This document shows positions 28,345-36,616 of a stretch of DNA of 36,616 nucleotides, piece by piece. The notes under the pieces are model-generated. The model saw only the letters and a list, made by a program, of their open reading frames with translations, was not told where the DNA came from and did not search any database. Source of the DNA: JAJVID01 sp035275345 (GTDB lineage: Bacteria; Acidobacteriota; Blastocatellia; RBC074). Position 1 is the stretch's first letter, and each line of letters opens with the position of its first letter. The stretch lies in NCBI GenBank assembly GCA_035275345.1, contig DATEMY010000086.1, positions 1 to 36,616 of the forward strand. The letters run 5' to 3'. Position numbers and translations under genes: made by a program.

Positions 28345-29310
28345 ATGCGACTCGTGACCACTCATATCTCGCGCATCGTCATAGCATCGGCGTTCACGCT
28401 TGCGACGATCACAGTCCAGGCCCAGACCTGGCGGCCCCCCGCCGACGCCGAACGCTGTCCATCAAAATGGGGAGCAAACGACCAGCGCGGCTCCGCCAAC
28501 CACATGAAACCGGAGACCGTGTTACGCGCGACGAGGTTGATTCGCACAGGCGAAGTGATCGAGATAGGTCATGTTCTCAACTCCTCGATGCCGTTCTTCG
28601 GAACGCGCCGGTTCGACCTGCATACCAAACGCACCTTCATGAACCCGCAATCGAACCGGCGTGGGAGCAACGAAGAACTGGTCGTAAGCGAGATCGGCCA
28701 GGTGGGGACTCAATTCGACGGCTTCGCCCATCAAACCATCGGCCCAAGCATGTACAACTGCTTCAAGGTTGACGAAGCGGCGACTCGCAATGGTTTCGAA
28801 AAGCTCGGCGTCGAAAACGTCGGGGCGCTCTTCACACGCGGCGTGCTGATAGACGTGGCCGGGTTGAAGGGTCGGGAGATTCTGGACGACAACTACGAAA
28901 TCACCGCTCAGGACCTCGAGCAGGCGCTCGCAAGACAAAATCTGAAACTGGAGAAGGGCGACGCCGTGATCATCCATACCGGCTGGAGCAAACTCTGGGG
29001 CAAGGACAACGCCCGATACGCCCGCGGATGTCCGGGCATCGGCGTCGGCGCCGCTGAATGGCTGGTCTCAAAAGATCCTATGCTGGTCGGGGCCGATAAC
29101 ATATCAGTAGAGGTGAGTCCTAACCCCGATCAGAAGGTCTCGCTTCCCGTACATCAGATCATGCTGGTGGTGAACGGCATTCACTTGCTGGAGAATCTGA
29201 AGCTCGACGAGCTTGCGGCGAAGCGCGTCTACGAGTTCGCCCTCATCGCGCAGCCGCTGAAAATTCAAGGCGGCACAGGATCGACCGTCGCCCCAATCGC
29301 CGTGCGCTGA
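28345..29310 (+). CDS. Exported cyclase-family protein (kynurenine formamidase-like)
   Basis: This 321-residue protein starts at an ATG with GGGAGGA about 7 bp upstream and has a signal peptide (IVIASAFTLATITVQAQ, cleavage near residue 27). It resembles the cyclase family (PF04199): the metal-site region appears as VGTQFDGFAHQ (120-130), a variant of the usual HxGTHxDxPxH with Q in place of the first His of GTH, and later IIHTGWSKLWG, ISVEVSPNP and HQIMLVVNGIHLLENLKLDEL. Relatives hydrolyse N-formylkynurenine or similar amides, but the exported location suggests a different substrate. It is convergent with the downstream PAS kinase, with only 4 bp between the stops. Confidence 0.88.
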   Translation: MRLVTTHISRIVIASAFTLATITVQAQTWRPPADAERCPSKWGANDQRGSANHMKPETVLRATRLIRTGEVIEIGHVLNSSMPFFGTRRFDLHTKRTFMNPQSNRRGSNEELVVSEIGQVGTQFDGFAHQTIGPSMYNCFKVDEAATRNGFEKLGVENVGALFTRGVLIDVAGLKGREILDDNYEITAQDLEQALARQNLKLEKGDAVIIHTGWSKLWGKDNARYARGCPGIGVGAAEWLVSKDPMLVGADNISVEVSPNPDQKVSLPVHQIMLVVNGIHLLENLKLDELAAKRVYEFALIAQPLKIQGGTGSTVAPIAVR

Positions 29311-29314
29311 GCGG

Positions 29315-30502
29315 TTATGACTGAGCCGGCAGGTAGACCTTGAACTCAGTTCCCTTTCCGACCTGACTTGATAGGTTGATGAACCCGCCATGCGCGCGAA
29401 CTATGGCGAGGACAGTGGGCAACCCCAACCCCGACCCATGACCTCGCTCTTTGGTCGTGAAAAAAGGGTCGAAGATATGGTCAATGATCTCGCGCGGAAT
29501 GCCGAGGCCGGTGTCGGCCACGGTGATGCTGACGAATTGGTTCTGCGGCGCGCTCGGCGTCAGCCGCATTTCTTCCTGAGGAAGATAGCGGTTTCCAGCT
29601 CCGATCATGAGCTTCCCGCCAATGGGCATCGCGTCGCGGGCGTTGATGCAAAGGTTCATCAGCGCCTGCTGTAGCTGCGTGGCGTCGCCGAAGACGCTCC
29701 ACAGATCATCCGGCGCTTGAACCTGAAGCTCGATATTTTCAGGTAGAGTCTCTTCGATAATCCTCGTGATACTTCCGATCAGATTGATCGTTCGGAGAGG
29801 GGCGCGTTCGCCTTCTGCGCCGCGGGCGAAAGCCAGAACGCGTTCGACCAGGGCTTTGCCCTGCTCGGCGCTCTGACGGATGAGCGTGAGGCATCGCCCT
29901 TCGTCGGTGAATTTCTGTTGCAGTGTGTGAAGGGCCATCAGGATCGGAGACAGAACGTTGTTGAGGTCATGCGCCATCGCGCTGGCCAGCGCCCCGATGC
30001 TTTCCATCCGCTGGGCGCGTAAAACCATCGCCTCGAAGCGCTTCGTTTCGGCGCCATCCTTACAAGGGACGCGCTGAATCGAGACGAAATGCGTGATTTC
30101 GCCGCGATGATCACGGATCGGCGAGACCTGTAATTCGACCATGCGCTCGGAGCCGTCCTTGCCGTAATAGATCACCTCGCCGGTGAAGCTCTCACCCGCA
30201 GCCATGCGCTCATGAAGCCGCCTGAGAACGTCACGGTCGGTCTTCGGGCCTTGCAAGATTTGCGGAGTACAGCCCATCAACTCCTCCTCCCGGTAGCCCG
30301 TCATCCTCGAAAAGGCTGGGCTGACAAAGACTATTTGCGGACCGGGAGCGTCAAGCTGCGCAGTAGTGATGAAGATCGAATCGAGGCCTTCCATGACACC
30401 GAGACTGAAAAGCGCGCCATCGACTGACGCTTTGCTTTCGATCCTCCGGGAAAGTGGCGGTTCGTCTTCGATCAGACGCATTGTCGCGTGTGATGCAATC
30501 AT
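29315..30502 (-). CDS. PAS-domain sensor histidine kinase (soluble)
   Basis: This 395-residue protein has a PAS domain (about 30-145), HisKA with H178 in SAMAHDLNNVLSPIL, and HATPase (about 270-392) with NARDAMP, DTGLGIP, FFTTKERGHGSGLGL. The PAS domain is LOV-like in outline (VFVSPAFSRMTGYREEELMG, ILQGPKTD), but proline replaces the flavin-adduct cysteine, so photochemistry of the classical kind is not expected. There are no membrane segments. No receiver domain or response regulator is adjacent, so it is an orphan kinase. The ribosome binding site is weak; the start at 30502 is the first in frame. Confidence 0.9.
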   Translation of the reverse strand: MIASHATMRLIEDEPPLSRRIESKASVDGALFSLGVMEGLDSIFITTAQLDAPGPQIVFVSPAFSRMTGYREEELMGCTPQILQGPKTDRDVLRRLHERMAAGESFTGEVIYYGKDGSERMVELQVSPIRDHRGEITHFVSIQRVPCKDGAETKRFEAMVLRAQRMESIGALASAMAHDLNNVLSPILMALHTLQQKFTDEGRCLTLIRQSAEQGKALVERVLAFARGAEGERAPLRTINLIGSITRIIEETLPENIELQVQAPDDLWSVFGDATQLQQALMNLCINARDAMPIGGKLMIGAGNRYLPQEEMRLTPSAPQNQFVSITVADTGLGIPREIIDHIFDPFFTTKERGHGSGLGLPTVLAIVRAHGGFINLSSQVGKGTEFKVYLPAQS

Positions 30503-30891
30503 CTCGCATTGGGCCAGGCTCGGGATCAGAAGCCGCCGAGCGCCTGGGAGATATCCCGAGAGACATTCCGCCCGCGGCGCCCGGACAGCTTCAGTGACTT
30601 GAATAGACTATGATAAGAGGGAGACAGCGGGAGTGCGCTAATTCTATGCCCGTCCATCAGCGACCGCAAGCCCTCTATGAAATATGACTTTCTTCCCTAA
30701 TAGAAGGCGCGTTAATCGCTAAATCACATCAACGTGCCGGATCGGCGCACGCGCGACAGGGTTACTTGGGCAAAATGGGCGCGTCTGCCTATCCGCCAGA
30801 CTATCAAATTGGTCGCTTACGACGATGTATGACAATGGCGCCGTATGTAATAAAGAATCATTCGACTGACTTTATTCGAGAGGGTGACATT
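30503..30891. other. 389-bp divergent intergenic region, no gene recognised
   Basis: This gap separates the PAS kinase (leftward) and the XRE regulator (rightward) and should hold both promoters. The frame of the XRE gene is open upstream to 30766, but it lacks a ribosome binding site there. No repeat, RNA gene or clear promoter was recognised. GAGAGGGTGA just before 30892 is the likely ribosome binding site of the XRE gene. Confidence 0.4.
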
Positions 30892-31347
30892 ATGGGATCA
30901 CGGGTGCGAACAACGACTCCAACGCCATTGGCGACCTTCGTGCGTGAACGACTTGCCGAATTGGAAATTAGGCAATCTGATTTCTGCCGGTTGAGTATGT
31001 TCGATCAAGGGCTGCTGTCCAAAATTCAAAACTCGGTGGTAACGAGTCTAAGTCTGGAGAGCGTGCTCAAACTTGCAATCGGTCTGTCGGTTCCGCCGCA
31101 TCGGATCTTTAGTCTACTGGATCGGATGGATATGCACGATCTGGTGATTAAATCTTACGCTGGAGAGTTTTCGGAACTGGTAACCGACAACTTGCGCGAC
31201 GAGGCGCCCGAGATCGCCGACCGGTTGCGCTCGGCCCTTAAGGAGACCGCCGGCAAGTTATCACTAGAGAACGGTAAGACCCGCCGCCGCCGCTGGCAAG
31301 CCGATCACTTCAAGAATGCGGCGACCGGGATGGGAAACGGAACCTGA
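30892..31347 (+). CDS. XRE-type helix-turn-helix regulator
   Basis: The ATG at 30892, preceded by GAGAGGGTGA at about 7 bp, gives 151 residues. The upstream in-frame extension (to 30766) lacks such a site. Residues about 13-70 resemble a lambda-repressor-like helix-turn-helix (FVRERLAELEIRQSDFCRL, QGLLSKIQN, LESVLKLAIGLSVPPHRIF). The remainder is helical (VTDNLRDEAPEIADRLRSALKET) and ends in a basic tail. It is the first gene before the polysaccharide cluster in the same direction and may regulate it; this is inferred from position. Confidence 0.75.
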   Translation: MGSRVRTTTPTPLATFVRERLAELEIRQSDFCRLSMFDQGLLSKIQNSVVTSLSLESVLKLAIGLSVPPHRIFSLLDRMDMHDLVIKSYAGEFSELVTDNLRDEAPEIADRLRSALKETAGKLSLENGKTRRRRWQADHFKNAATGMGNGT

Positions 31348-31358
31348 TTCGCCCAATC

Positions 31359-31410
31359 GGGGCCAATGGGGGCCAATGGGGGCCAACAGGGGCCAACGGG
31401 GGCAGATGGT
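31359..31410. repeat. 10-bp tandem repeat (GGGGCCAATG-type), about five copies
   Basis: The words GGGGCCAATG, GGGGCCAATG, GGGGCCAACA, GGGGCCAACG and GGGGCAGATG follow each other between the XRE stop and the next start. Units drift toward the end. The array ends 6 bp before the O-antigen ligase start and could influence its translation. Confidence 0.85.
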
Positions 31411-31415
31411 GACAA

Positions 31416-32771
31416 ATGGCGTTCAATCTGAGGCGAATGTCAGGCGCGATGGATACGTCACGCCTGACTCATCACCGCAATGATTTGATCCTCGACCCTT
31501 GGTTAGACAGCCGCGATCCCGCCAGCCTTACTTTCGGTCTTCTCTATCTTCTCACCATACTTCTTTACGTCGACCCGAAGGAACTACTTCCCGTGATGGG
31601 AAGATTCCCCGTGGCCGGGATCGTCGCAATCATCGCGCCGCTGACGTACGCCTATGGTCAATTCAAGCTCAGGCGTCCCATCATCGCCTGGACCCTCGAA
31701 GTCAGGATGGTCTTCGTCTTGCTGTCGCTGGCCGTTATTTTCACTCCGATCGCCGCATCCTGGGCTGACAGCGTCAACGCGCTCCAGAGCCTTTTCATCA
31801 AGTCGGCGCTGATCCTCATCCTGGTCACCGGGCTGATCCAGACACGGGCGCGATTGCGGTCAATTATCAGGTTGAGCGTGATCTGCGGAACCGTGCCGGC
31901 CATCCTGGCGATCAGGAACTATGCGACCGGCGCTCGCCTGGCAGACGTCGCCCAGGGAATATTCAGCAATCCGAATGACCTTGCGTTGACGCTCAACCTG
32001 ATGATCCCGTTGGCGGTAACGATGGCCCGGATCAGCGCCAAATGCGCTCGGCAGTTCTATATCGCCTGCGCGCTGACGATGGCCGCCGGAGTGATAATGA
32101 CTTTCTCCCGCGCCGGCTTCATCACGCTTGTCGCGCTGTCAGCGGTAATGATCTGGAAGTTCGGTAGCGGCAAGCGATCCAGGTCATCGCTGGCCGCTAT
32201 GACGGCGCCAATCGTCCTGATCATTTTTCTCTCCGGCGCCTATCACACCCGCCTCAGATCGCTCCTCGATCAGAACAACGGCGCCTCAGGCTCGGCGCAG
32301 CAACGAAGCGAGGCGTTGAAACTCGGCATAAACCTGGCCACCCGGCATTCGATCATCGGTCTTGGAATGGGCAATTTTCAAATTCACTCGGTTCCTGAGA
32401 GTGAGGGCGCCTCGATCGGGGAGAAGGCCGCGCACAACGCTTATCTCGAGATCTCGGCTGAATTATCCGCCATTGGGCTGATCGCCTATTTAATCCTCAT
32501 CCTGGCCCCATTGCTCGGATTGTCCCCGATCGAAAGGGAGACGCGGACAATCAGCGCTCGCAAGGACCTCGATGCCAGAGCCTTGAGCGTCGGGCTGCAA
32601 GCCACACTGATAGGTTACCTGATCAACAGCTTCTTCATCTCCTGCCAATACCAATGGCATATCTATTTCGCAGCCGGTCTGGCGGTGGCCTGGAAAAAGA
32701 TTTACGCCACCGAGAGATCTTACGTGACAGCGGAAAAGTTATGCAGGTTAGACTGCCAGCGGTCATATTAA
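31416..32771 (+). CDS. O-antigen ligase/polymerase-like membrane protein (Wzy/WaaL type)
   Basis: This 451-residue protein has about ten membrane segments and the pattern of the O-antigen ligase/polymerase family: FSNPNDLALTLNLMIPLA, then TFSRAGFITLVALSAV, a long periplasmic loop containing RSEALKLGINLATRHSIIGLG, and the end AHNAYLEISAELSAIGLIAYL. Such proteins polymerise or transfer lipid-linked polysaccharide units in the periplasm. The start at 31416 lacks a strong ribosome binding site; ATGs at residues 9 and 12 are alternatives. It is the first structural gene of the polysaccharide cluster. Polymerase versus ligase cannot be decided from sequence. Confidence 0.88.
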   Translation: MAFNLRRMSGAMDTSRLTHHRNDLILDPWLDSRDPASLTFGLLYLLTILLYVDPKELLPVMGRFPVAGIVAIIAPLTYAYGQFKLRRPIIAWTLEVRMVFVLLSLAVIFTPIAASWADSVNALQSLFIKSALILILVTGLIQTRARLRSIIRLSVICGTVPAILAIRNYATGARLADVAQGIFSNPNDLALTLNLMIPLAVTMARISAKCARQFYIACALTMAAGVIMTFSRAGFITLVALSAVMIWKFGSGKRSRSSLAAMTAPIVLIIFLSGAYHTRLRSLLDQNNGASGSAQQRSEALKLGINLATRHSIIGLGMGNFQIHSVPESEGASIGEKAAHNAYLEISAELSAIGLIAYLILILAPLLGLSPIERETRTISARKDLDARALSVGLQATLIGYLINSFFISCQYQWHIYFAAGLAVAWKKIYATERSYVTAEKLCRLDCQRSY

Positions 32772-33063
32772 TCGGCAAGTCGTGGCAAGTTTGTTGCAAG
32801 AGCATCGCCGAAATCAGGAACAGGAGATTAGAATTGAAGACTTGGAAAGAGATAACGGGATCGGCGATGTACATTCTAGTGTCTGCGGGCCATTCACATT
32901 GTCTCTCTTCCCAAACAGCCTCTCAGAATTAACTCCAATTGAGCGCCTCAATTCGGCGCCATTGGTTGCGATTGTGACACGATGCAAGCATCATGCATCA
33001 ATAACCTCACACACTGTTTTAACCAGCGATACGCCCCGTTTTACGCTGAGATAGTGATGAATT
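32772..33063. other. 292-bp intergenic region, no gene recognised
   Basis: Open frames here (for example 32654-32932 and 32782-33054) overlap the preceding gene or lack a convincing start, and their composition is not coding-like. The gap probably holds a promoter for the heparinase-like gene. No clear hairpin, repeat or promoter was seen. Confidence 0.4.
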
Positions 33064-35307
33064 ATGCCGATCAGTCTTGAACAGCTCAGCAAAATCCGCG
33101 GGGTAAGTTTTGACGAACTGCGGGTTCGCTCCCGCCAGCAATTCGCCAAAATCAGCGACCGCTTGCTTCGTAATCGCGCGCTGGAGATGAGCGACGAGGA
33201 GCTATCCAAAGAGTTCAATCCAGTCTGGCGCGATGGAAGCGGCGAAGGGACGGCCGATATGCTGCGCTACCGGCTGCGGGCGCGGAACAGGCGCTTCCTG
33301 CCCTCGCTCGAACAGCGAAGGGCGATCGTCGCGATGATGAACCAGCGATTCCCCGCCGAAGGCGCCGCGATCATCAAATCGGCGGAAGCCGCTCTTGCGG
33401 GTAAGCTCTCTCTGCTTGGTCACGCCAACCTGGAGTTCGGGGCCCCGCCAGATTCGCCGATTGACTGGCATTTGGATCCCGTCTCAGGCAAACGCGCTCC
33501 GCTCTCGCATTGGAGCAAGTTCCGCCCCTTCGACCAGGCGGACGACTGCGATTCGAAAGTCATCTGGGAACTGAACCGCCACGCCCATTTCGTCACGCTG
33601 GGCCAGGCCTACTGGTTGACCGGCGAGAACCGGTTCGCTGAGGGATTCGTTGACCAGGTCTCAGCCTGGATTGACAACAATCCGGTGGGAATGGGCATCA
33701 ACTGGGCCTCCGGCCAGGAGGCGGCGTTCAGATCGATCGCCTGGTTATGGGCGCTGCACCTATGCATTGATTCCAGGGAAGTCACGCCCGATTTCTTCGC
33801 GCGGCTGCTCAAAACATTGATCGCCCACGGGCGTCACATCGAGAAGTATCTTTCGTACTACGCCAGCCCCAATACGCGATTGACCGGCGAAGCTCTGGGA
33901 TTGTTCTACCTGGGACTGGCGCTACCCGAACTCGATCGCGCCAAAAGATGGCGCAACCTGGGGCTGCATATAATGCTCGATCAGGCGCCGAAACAGATCC
34001 AGCCCGACGGAGTGCATTTCGAGCAATCATCCTACTATCATCGCTATACAACCGACTTTTATTCGCATCTGTTTGCGCTGACGCGGGCCAACGACCTCAT
34101 GGTCGATCGCGAGTTGGAGATCATGCTTTGGCATAAACTCGAGGCGATGCTCGATCATCTGATGTGGATCACGCGGCCTGACGGATCGTCGCCGCTCCTC
34201 AGCGATGACGACGGAGGACGGCTGATCAAACTGGCGCCTCGCGCGGCCAATGATTTCCGCGACACCCTGGCCATCGGCGCGGCCATACTCAAACGGGGCG
34301 ATTGGAAATATGTCGCTGGCAAGGCGCCGGTGGAATTGTTGTGGCTGATCGGTCCGGAAGGCGTCGACTGCTACGATCAGCTCAGAGCGGACGCGCCTCG
34401 CGAGATCTCCAGGGAGTTCATGTCGAGCGGCTACTTCGTAATGCGCGACGGTTGGCGTCGCGATTCGAGTTTTGTGCTGATCGATTGCGGGCCTCATGGA
34501 ACGGAGGCGGACGCCGGGCACGCGCATTCGGACGCGCTCTCATTCGAATTTGCGTCACGCGGCGTGACCTGGCTGGTCGATCCGGGCACCTTCGTCTACG
34601 TCGCTGACGCGAAGTTGCGTAACGAATTCCGCTCGACCGCCGCGCACAACACTGTCATGGTTGATGGACAACCGCAATCCATCCCTTCCAGGCCGTTCTC
34701 TTGGCGGACGGTCGCGAATTGCCAGTTGCGCGAATTCATCGAACACAGCGATGCGATCTTCTTTCAAGGCTCGCACGACGGTTACGAACGTCTCCGCGAC
34801 CCGGTGACGCATACGCGATCCGTGCTCTTCGTCAAACCCGACGAGCGCGAAAACCTCCCGGAGTACCTGATCGTGCGTGATCAATTCACCGCCAAAAAAA
34901 ATCACCGCTATTCCATTTTCTATCACTTCGCCCCAGACTGCGACGCCACGGTCGCCTCGAGCGGCGGCGGCGTCCGCGTCGAAGCGCTCCACGCCACGGG
35001 CGCCACGCTGAGCGTCAGAGTCATTTGCGAGACGGAGCTTCAATCTGAGATCGCCGCCAACGTGACCGAAGGCTGGGTCTCGACCTGTTACGCGCAATAC
35101 GCCCCGGCGCCTGTGGCCGTATTTGAAGCCGAAGGAGTGGGTACTCAGGAATTCTTGACTCTGATCTTTCCTGGCGCGATCGATCGGATCGTGGGGATGG
35201 AAAAACAAATTCTCAAACTCTGGAGCTCACGCTCGGACTCGTCCCACCGGCGCAGACTCGGAATAGTGAAAATGCCTGGGAGCGCAGCCACAATCGTATC
35301 AAGATAG
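33064..35307 (+). CDS. Heparinase II/III-like polysaccharide lyase-family protein
   Basis: This 747-residue protein has an alpha-helical toroid in the N-terminal half, with FEQSSYYHRYTTDFYSHL (about 319-336; H326 and nearby Tyr as candidate active-site residues), and a beta-sandwich in the second half with GHAHSDALSFEFASRGVTWLVDPGT (from about 485; H486, H488) and AAHNTVMVDGQPQ. This is the layout of heparinase II/III-like enzymes, which often occur in polysaccharide biosynthesis loci. No signal peptide is visible, so export is uncertain. The substrate is probably the locus polysaccharide or a uronic-acid polymer, inferred from context. The ribosome binding site is weak. Confidence 0.9.
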   Translation: MPISLEQLSKIRGVSFDELRVRSRQQFAKISDRLLRNRALEMSDEELSKEFNPVWRDGSGEGTADMLRYRLRARNRRFLPSLEQRRAIVAMMNQRFPAEGAAIIKSAEAALAGKLSLLGHANLEFGAPPDSPIDWHLDPVSGKRAPLSHWSKFRPFDQADDCDSKVIWELNRHAHFVTLGQAYWLTGENRFAEGFVDQVSAWIDNNPVGMGINWASGQEAAFRSIAWLWALHLCIDSREVTPDFFARLLKTLIAHGRHIEKYLSYYASPNTRLTGEALGLFYLGLALPELDRAKRWRNLGLHIMLDQAPKQIQPDGVHFEQSSYYHRYTTDFYSHLFALTRANDLMVDRELEIMLWHKLEAMLDHLMWITRPDGSSPLLSDDDGGRLIKLAPRAANDFRDTLAIGAAILKRGDWKYVAGKAPVELLWLIGPEGVDCYDQLRADAPREISREFMSSGYFVMRDGWRRDSSFVLIDCGPHGTEADAGHAHSDALSFEFASRGVTWLVDPGTFVYVADAKLRNEFRSTAAHNTVMVDGQPQSIPSRPFSWRTVANCQLREFIEHSDAIFFQGSHDGYERLRDPVTHTRSVLFVKPDERENLPEYLIVRDQFTAKKNHRYSIFYHFAPDCDATVASSGGGVRVEALHATGATLSVRVICETELQSEIAANVTEGWVSTCYAQYAPAPVAVFEAEGVGTQEFLTLIFPGAIDRIVGMEKQILKLWSSRSDSSHRRRLGIVKMPGSAATIVSR

Positions 35308-35391
35308 TGGATCGAGTCTGTATTTTCAGTTTTTCTCTTTTTCTTGACTTGCCAAATAATCAACATTGAGCGAGGGGAAGAAGCATAAGAC

Positions 35392-36492
35392 ATGGTGAAA
35401 ATACTCAACGTGGTGGGCGCGCGCCCCAACTTCGTGAAGATGGCGCCGATTATCGCAGAAATGATCGCGCGGGGCGGCGAGATCAGACAGACCCTCCTTC
35501 ACACCGGTCAGCATTACGACGACGCGATGTCGGGAGCGTTCTTCCGCGATCTGGGAATACCCGAACCAGATGTTTTCCTGGAGGCGCGCGGCGGAACGCA
35601 TGCCGAACAGACCGCGCGGGTCATGCTGGCGTTCGAGGGCGCGCTGCTGGCGGAGCGGCCGGATTGGGTAGTGGTCGTGGGCGACGTCAACTCTACCCTC
35701 GCGTGCGCGCTGGTCGCAAGTAAGCTCCGGGTCCGAGTCGCGCACGTCGAGGCGGGGCTGCGCAGTTACGATCGAACGATGCCTGAAGAGATCAATCGCG
35801 TGTTGACCGATCAGATCTCCGACCTGTTGTTCACGCCCAGCCCCGACGCCGATGAAAATCTATTGCGCGAAGGCGTCGCTCCCGAACGGATCGTCCGAGT
35901 CGGCAATGTCATGATTGACACGCTTTACAAACAGCTCGACCGCGCGGAGCATTCGTCAATTCTCGACACCCTTTCGCTCAATCCGCGGGATTTCGCCGTC
36001 CTGACCTTACACCGTCCGTCGAACGTGGACGACCCGGATTCGATTCGGCGACTCTTCGCCGCCATCGGCGAAATCGCTCGCTCGCTCACGGTCGTCTTCC
36101 CCGCGCACCCACGCACACTCAGCCGGATGCGCGAATTCGGCCTCGAGCCGCCGCCGGGCATCAAGGTAATTGACCCACTCGGTTATCACGACTTCCTCAA
36201 GCTGTGGACCAATTCGAAGATGACGCTCACCGATTCCGGCGGCTTGCAGGAGGAAACTACGGCGCTTGGCGTCCCCTGCCTGACGCTGCGCGAAAATACC
36301 GAACGCCCGATCACCATCTCTCAGGGCACAAACCAACTGGTCGGGCTTGACCCCGAGCGCATCGTCCGCGCGGCTGAAGCGATCCTCGGCAATGGACGCC
36401 CGGCAGGCGCGCGCGCGCCCGAATTGTGGGATGGACGCTCGGCCCAGCGTATAGTCACGGCTTTGCTCGGGCGCTCTTATGGCATTGCCTAA
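35392..36492 (+). CDS. wecB: UDP-N-acetylglucosamine 2-epimerase (non-hydrolysing)
   Basis: This 366-residue protein converts UDP-GlcNAc to UDP-ManNAc, a precursor for surface polysaccharides. Diagnostic motifs are VVGARPNFVKMAP (7-19), HTGQHYDDAMS, VVVVGDVNSTLA, AHVEAGLRSYDRTMPEEINR, LTLHRPSNVD and LTDSGGLQEETTALGVPCLTLRENTERP near the C-terminus. The length is typical of the bacterial enzyme. The ATG at 35392 follows GAGGGGAAG about 14 bp upstream. It is co-directional with the ligase-like and heparinase-like genes, consistent with ManNAc-type sugars in the polymer. The next gene starts 14 bp after its stop, so they are probably cotranscribed. Confidence 0.95.
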   Translation: MVKILNVVGARPNFVKMAPIIAEMIARGGEIRQTLLHTGQHYDDAMSGAFFRDLGIPEPDVFLEARGGTHAEQTARVMLAFEGALLAERPDWVVVVGDVNSTLACALVASKLRVRVAHVEAGLRSYDRTMPEEINRVLTDQISDLLFTPSPDADENLLREGVAPERIVRVGNVMIDTLYKQLDRAEHSSILDTLSLNPRDFAVLTLHRPSNVDDPDSIRRLFAAIGEIARSLTVVFPAHPRTLSRMREFGLEPPPGIKVIDPLGYHDFLKLWTNSKMTLTDSGGLQEETTALGVPCLTLRENTERPITISQGTNQLVGLDPERIVRAAEAILGNGRPAGARAPELWDGRSAQRIVTALLGRSYGIA

Positions 36493-36506
36493 TAGGAGAC
36501 AACATC

Positions 36507-36616
36507 ATGGTTGAAAGCTTAGTTTTGATCGAAAGAGAACGCGCTGATATTGAACATCTTAGAGAAGACCTGAAAAGCCTTTCTCTAGGTAACGCCAAAC
36601 AATTGGTGATCGGAAG
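36507..36616 (+). CDS. Unknown protein, N-terminal part (runs off right edge)
   Basis: An ATG at 36507 has AGGAG (36494-36498) at 8 bp and opens a frame of 36 codons to the edge, starting MVESLVLIERERADIEHLRE. The visible part is charged and helical and may form a coiled coil. No family can be assigned. Its position 14 bp after wecB suggests a gene of the same polysaccharide operon. Confidence 0.65.
   Translation, partial: MVESLVLIERERADIEHLREDLKSLSLGNAKQLVIG

Noticed and set aside
30766..30891. N-terminal extension of the XRE regulator
   Set aside because: The segment has no family resemblance, and a good ribosome binding site precedes the ATG at 30892.

Overview
The window looks like chromosomal DNA of a GC-rich, Gram-negative soil or sediment bacterium, most likely an Acidobacteriota member of the Blastocatellia type. 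This is inferred from gene content, because no rRNA or other phylogenetic marker is present. The pointers are repeated pairing of short ECF sigma factors (QPTALV/QATTLV type) with Hanks-type kinases fused to beta-propellers, a secreted BNR/sortilin-like protein of about 1,080 residues, a DUF885 protein, a cyclase-family protein, and many palindromic intergenic repeats. Planctomycetota use similar sigma/kinase pairs and remain an alternative.

Layout. 1-4005 (minus): an operon of an ECF sigma factor, a Ser/Thr kinase with a TolB-like propeller, and a second closely similar kinase cut by the window edge. 4178-5815 (minus): a DUF885 putative metallohydrolase. 6273-9635 (minus) and 9762-10325 (plus): a divergent pair of a WD40-propeller kinase and a second ECF sigma factor. 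10541-16001 (plus): a quinone-oxidoreductase-like protein and a very large soluble hybrid histidine kinase. 16060-21593 (minus): three exported proteins (MetX-like alpha/beta hydrolase, small beta-sandwich protein, BNR-propeller protein with polyglycine tracts). 21900-24468 (plus): a NarL-type two-component pair whose kinase has membrane segments on both sides of its catalytic core. 24697-28154 (plus): an exported LolA-like protein, then two tandem genes for small exported Cys-Pro repeat proteins, each behind a duplicated leader of about 370 bp, closed by a strong terminator. 28345-30502: an exported cyclase-family protein and, convergent to it, a PAS histidine kinase. 30892-36616 (plus): an XRE-type regulator followed by exopolysaccharide genes (O-antigen ligase/polymerase-like protein, heparinase II/III-like protein, UDP-GlcNAc 2-epimerase WecB) and the start of another gene.

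How it works together. Much of the window is signal transduction: two sigma factors, three membrane kinases with predicted extracytoplasmic propellers, three histidine kinases, one response regulator and one XRE regulator, interleaved with exported proteins. The two sigma factors share a threonine at residue 55 in the region-2 motif, a plausible target of the linked kinases. The right end is an exopolysaccharide locus.

The most unusual signals are the duplicated Cys-Pro repeat genes with conserved, apparently structured leaders; several unrelated families of long intergenic inverted repeats, one of which occurs twice in related form; a glycine repeat inserted in the active-site region of one kinase; and the histidine kinase with a C-terminal membrane domain. 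No CRISPR array, tRNA, rRNA, transposase or prophage gene was recognised.
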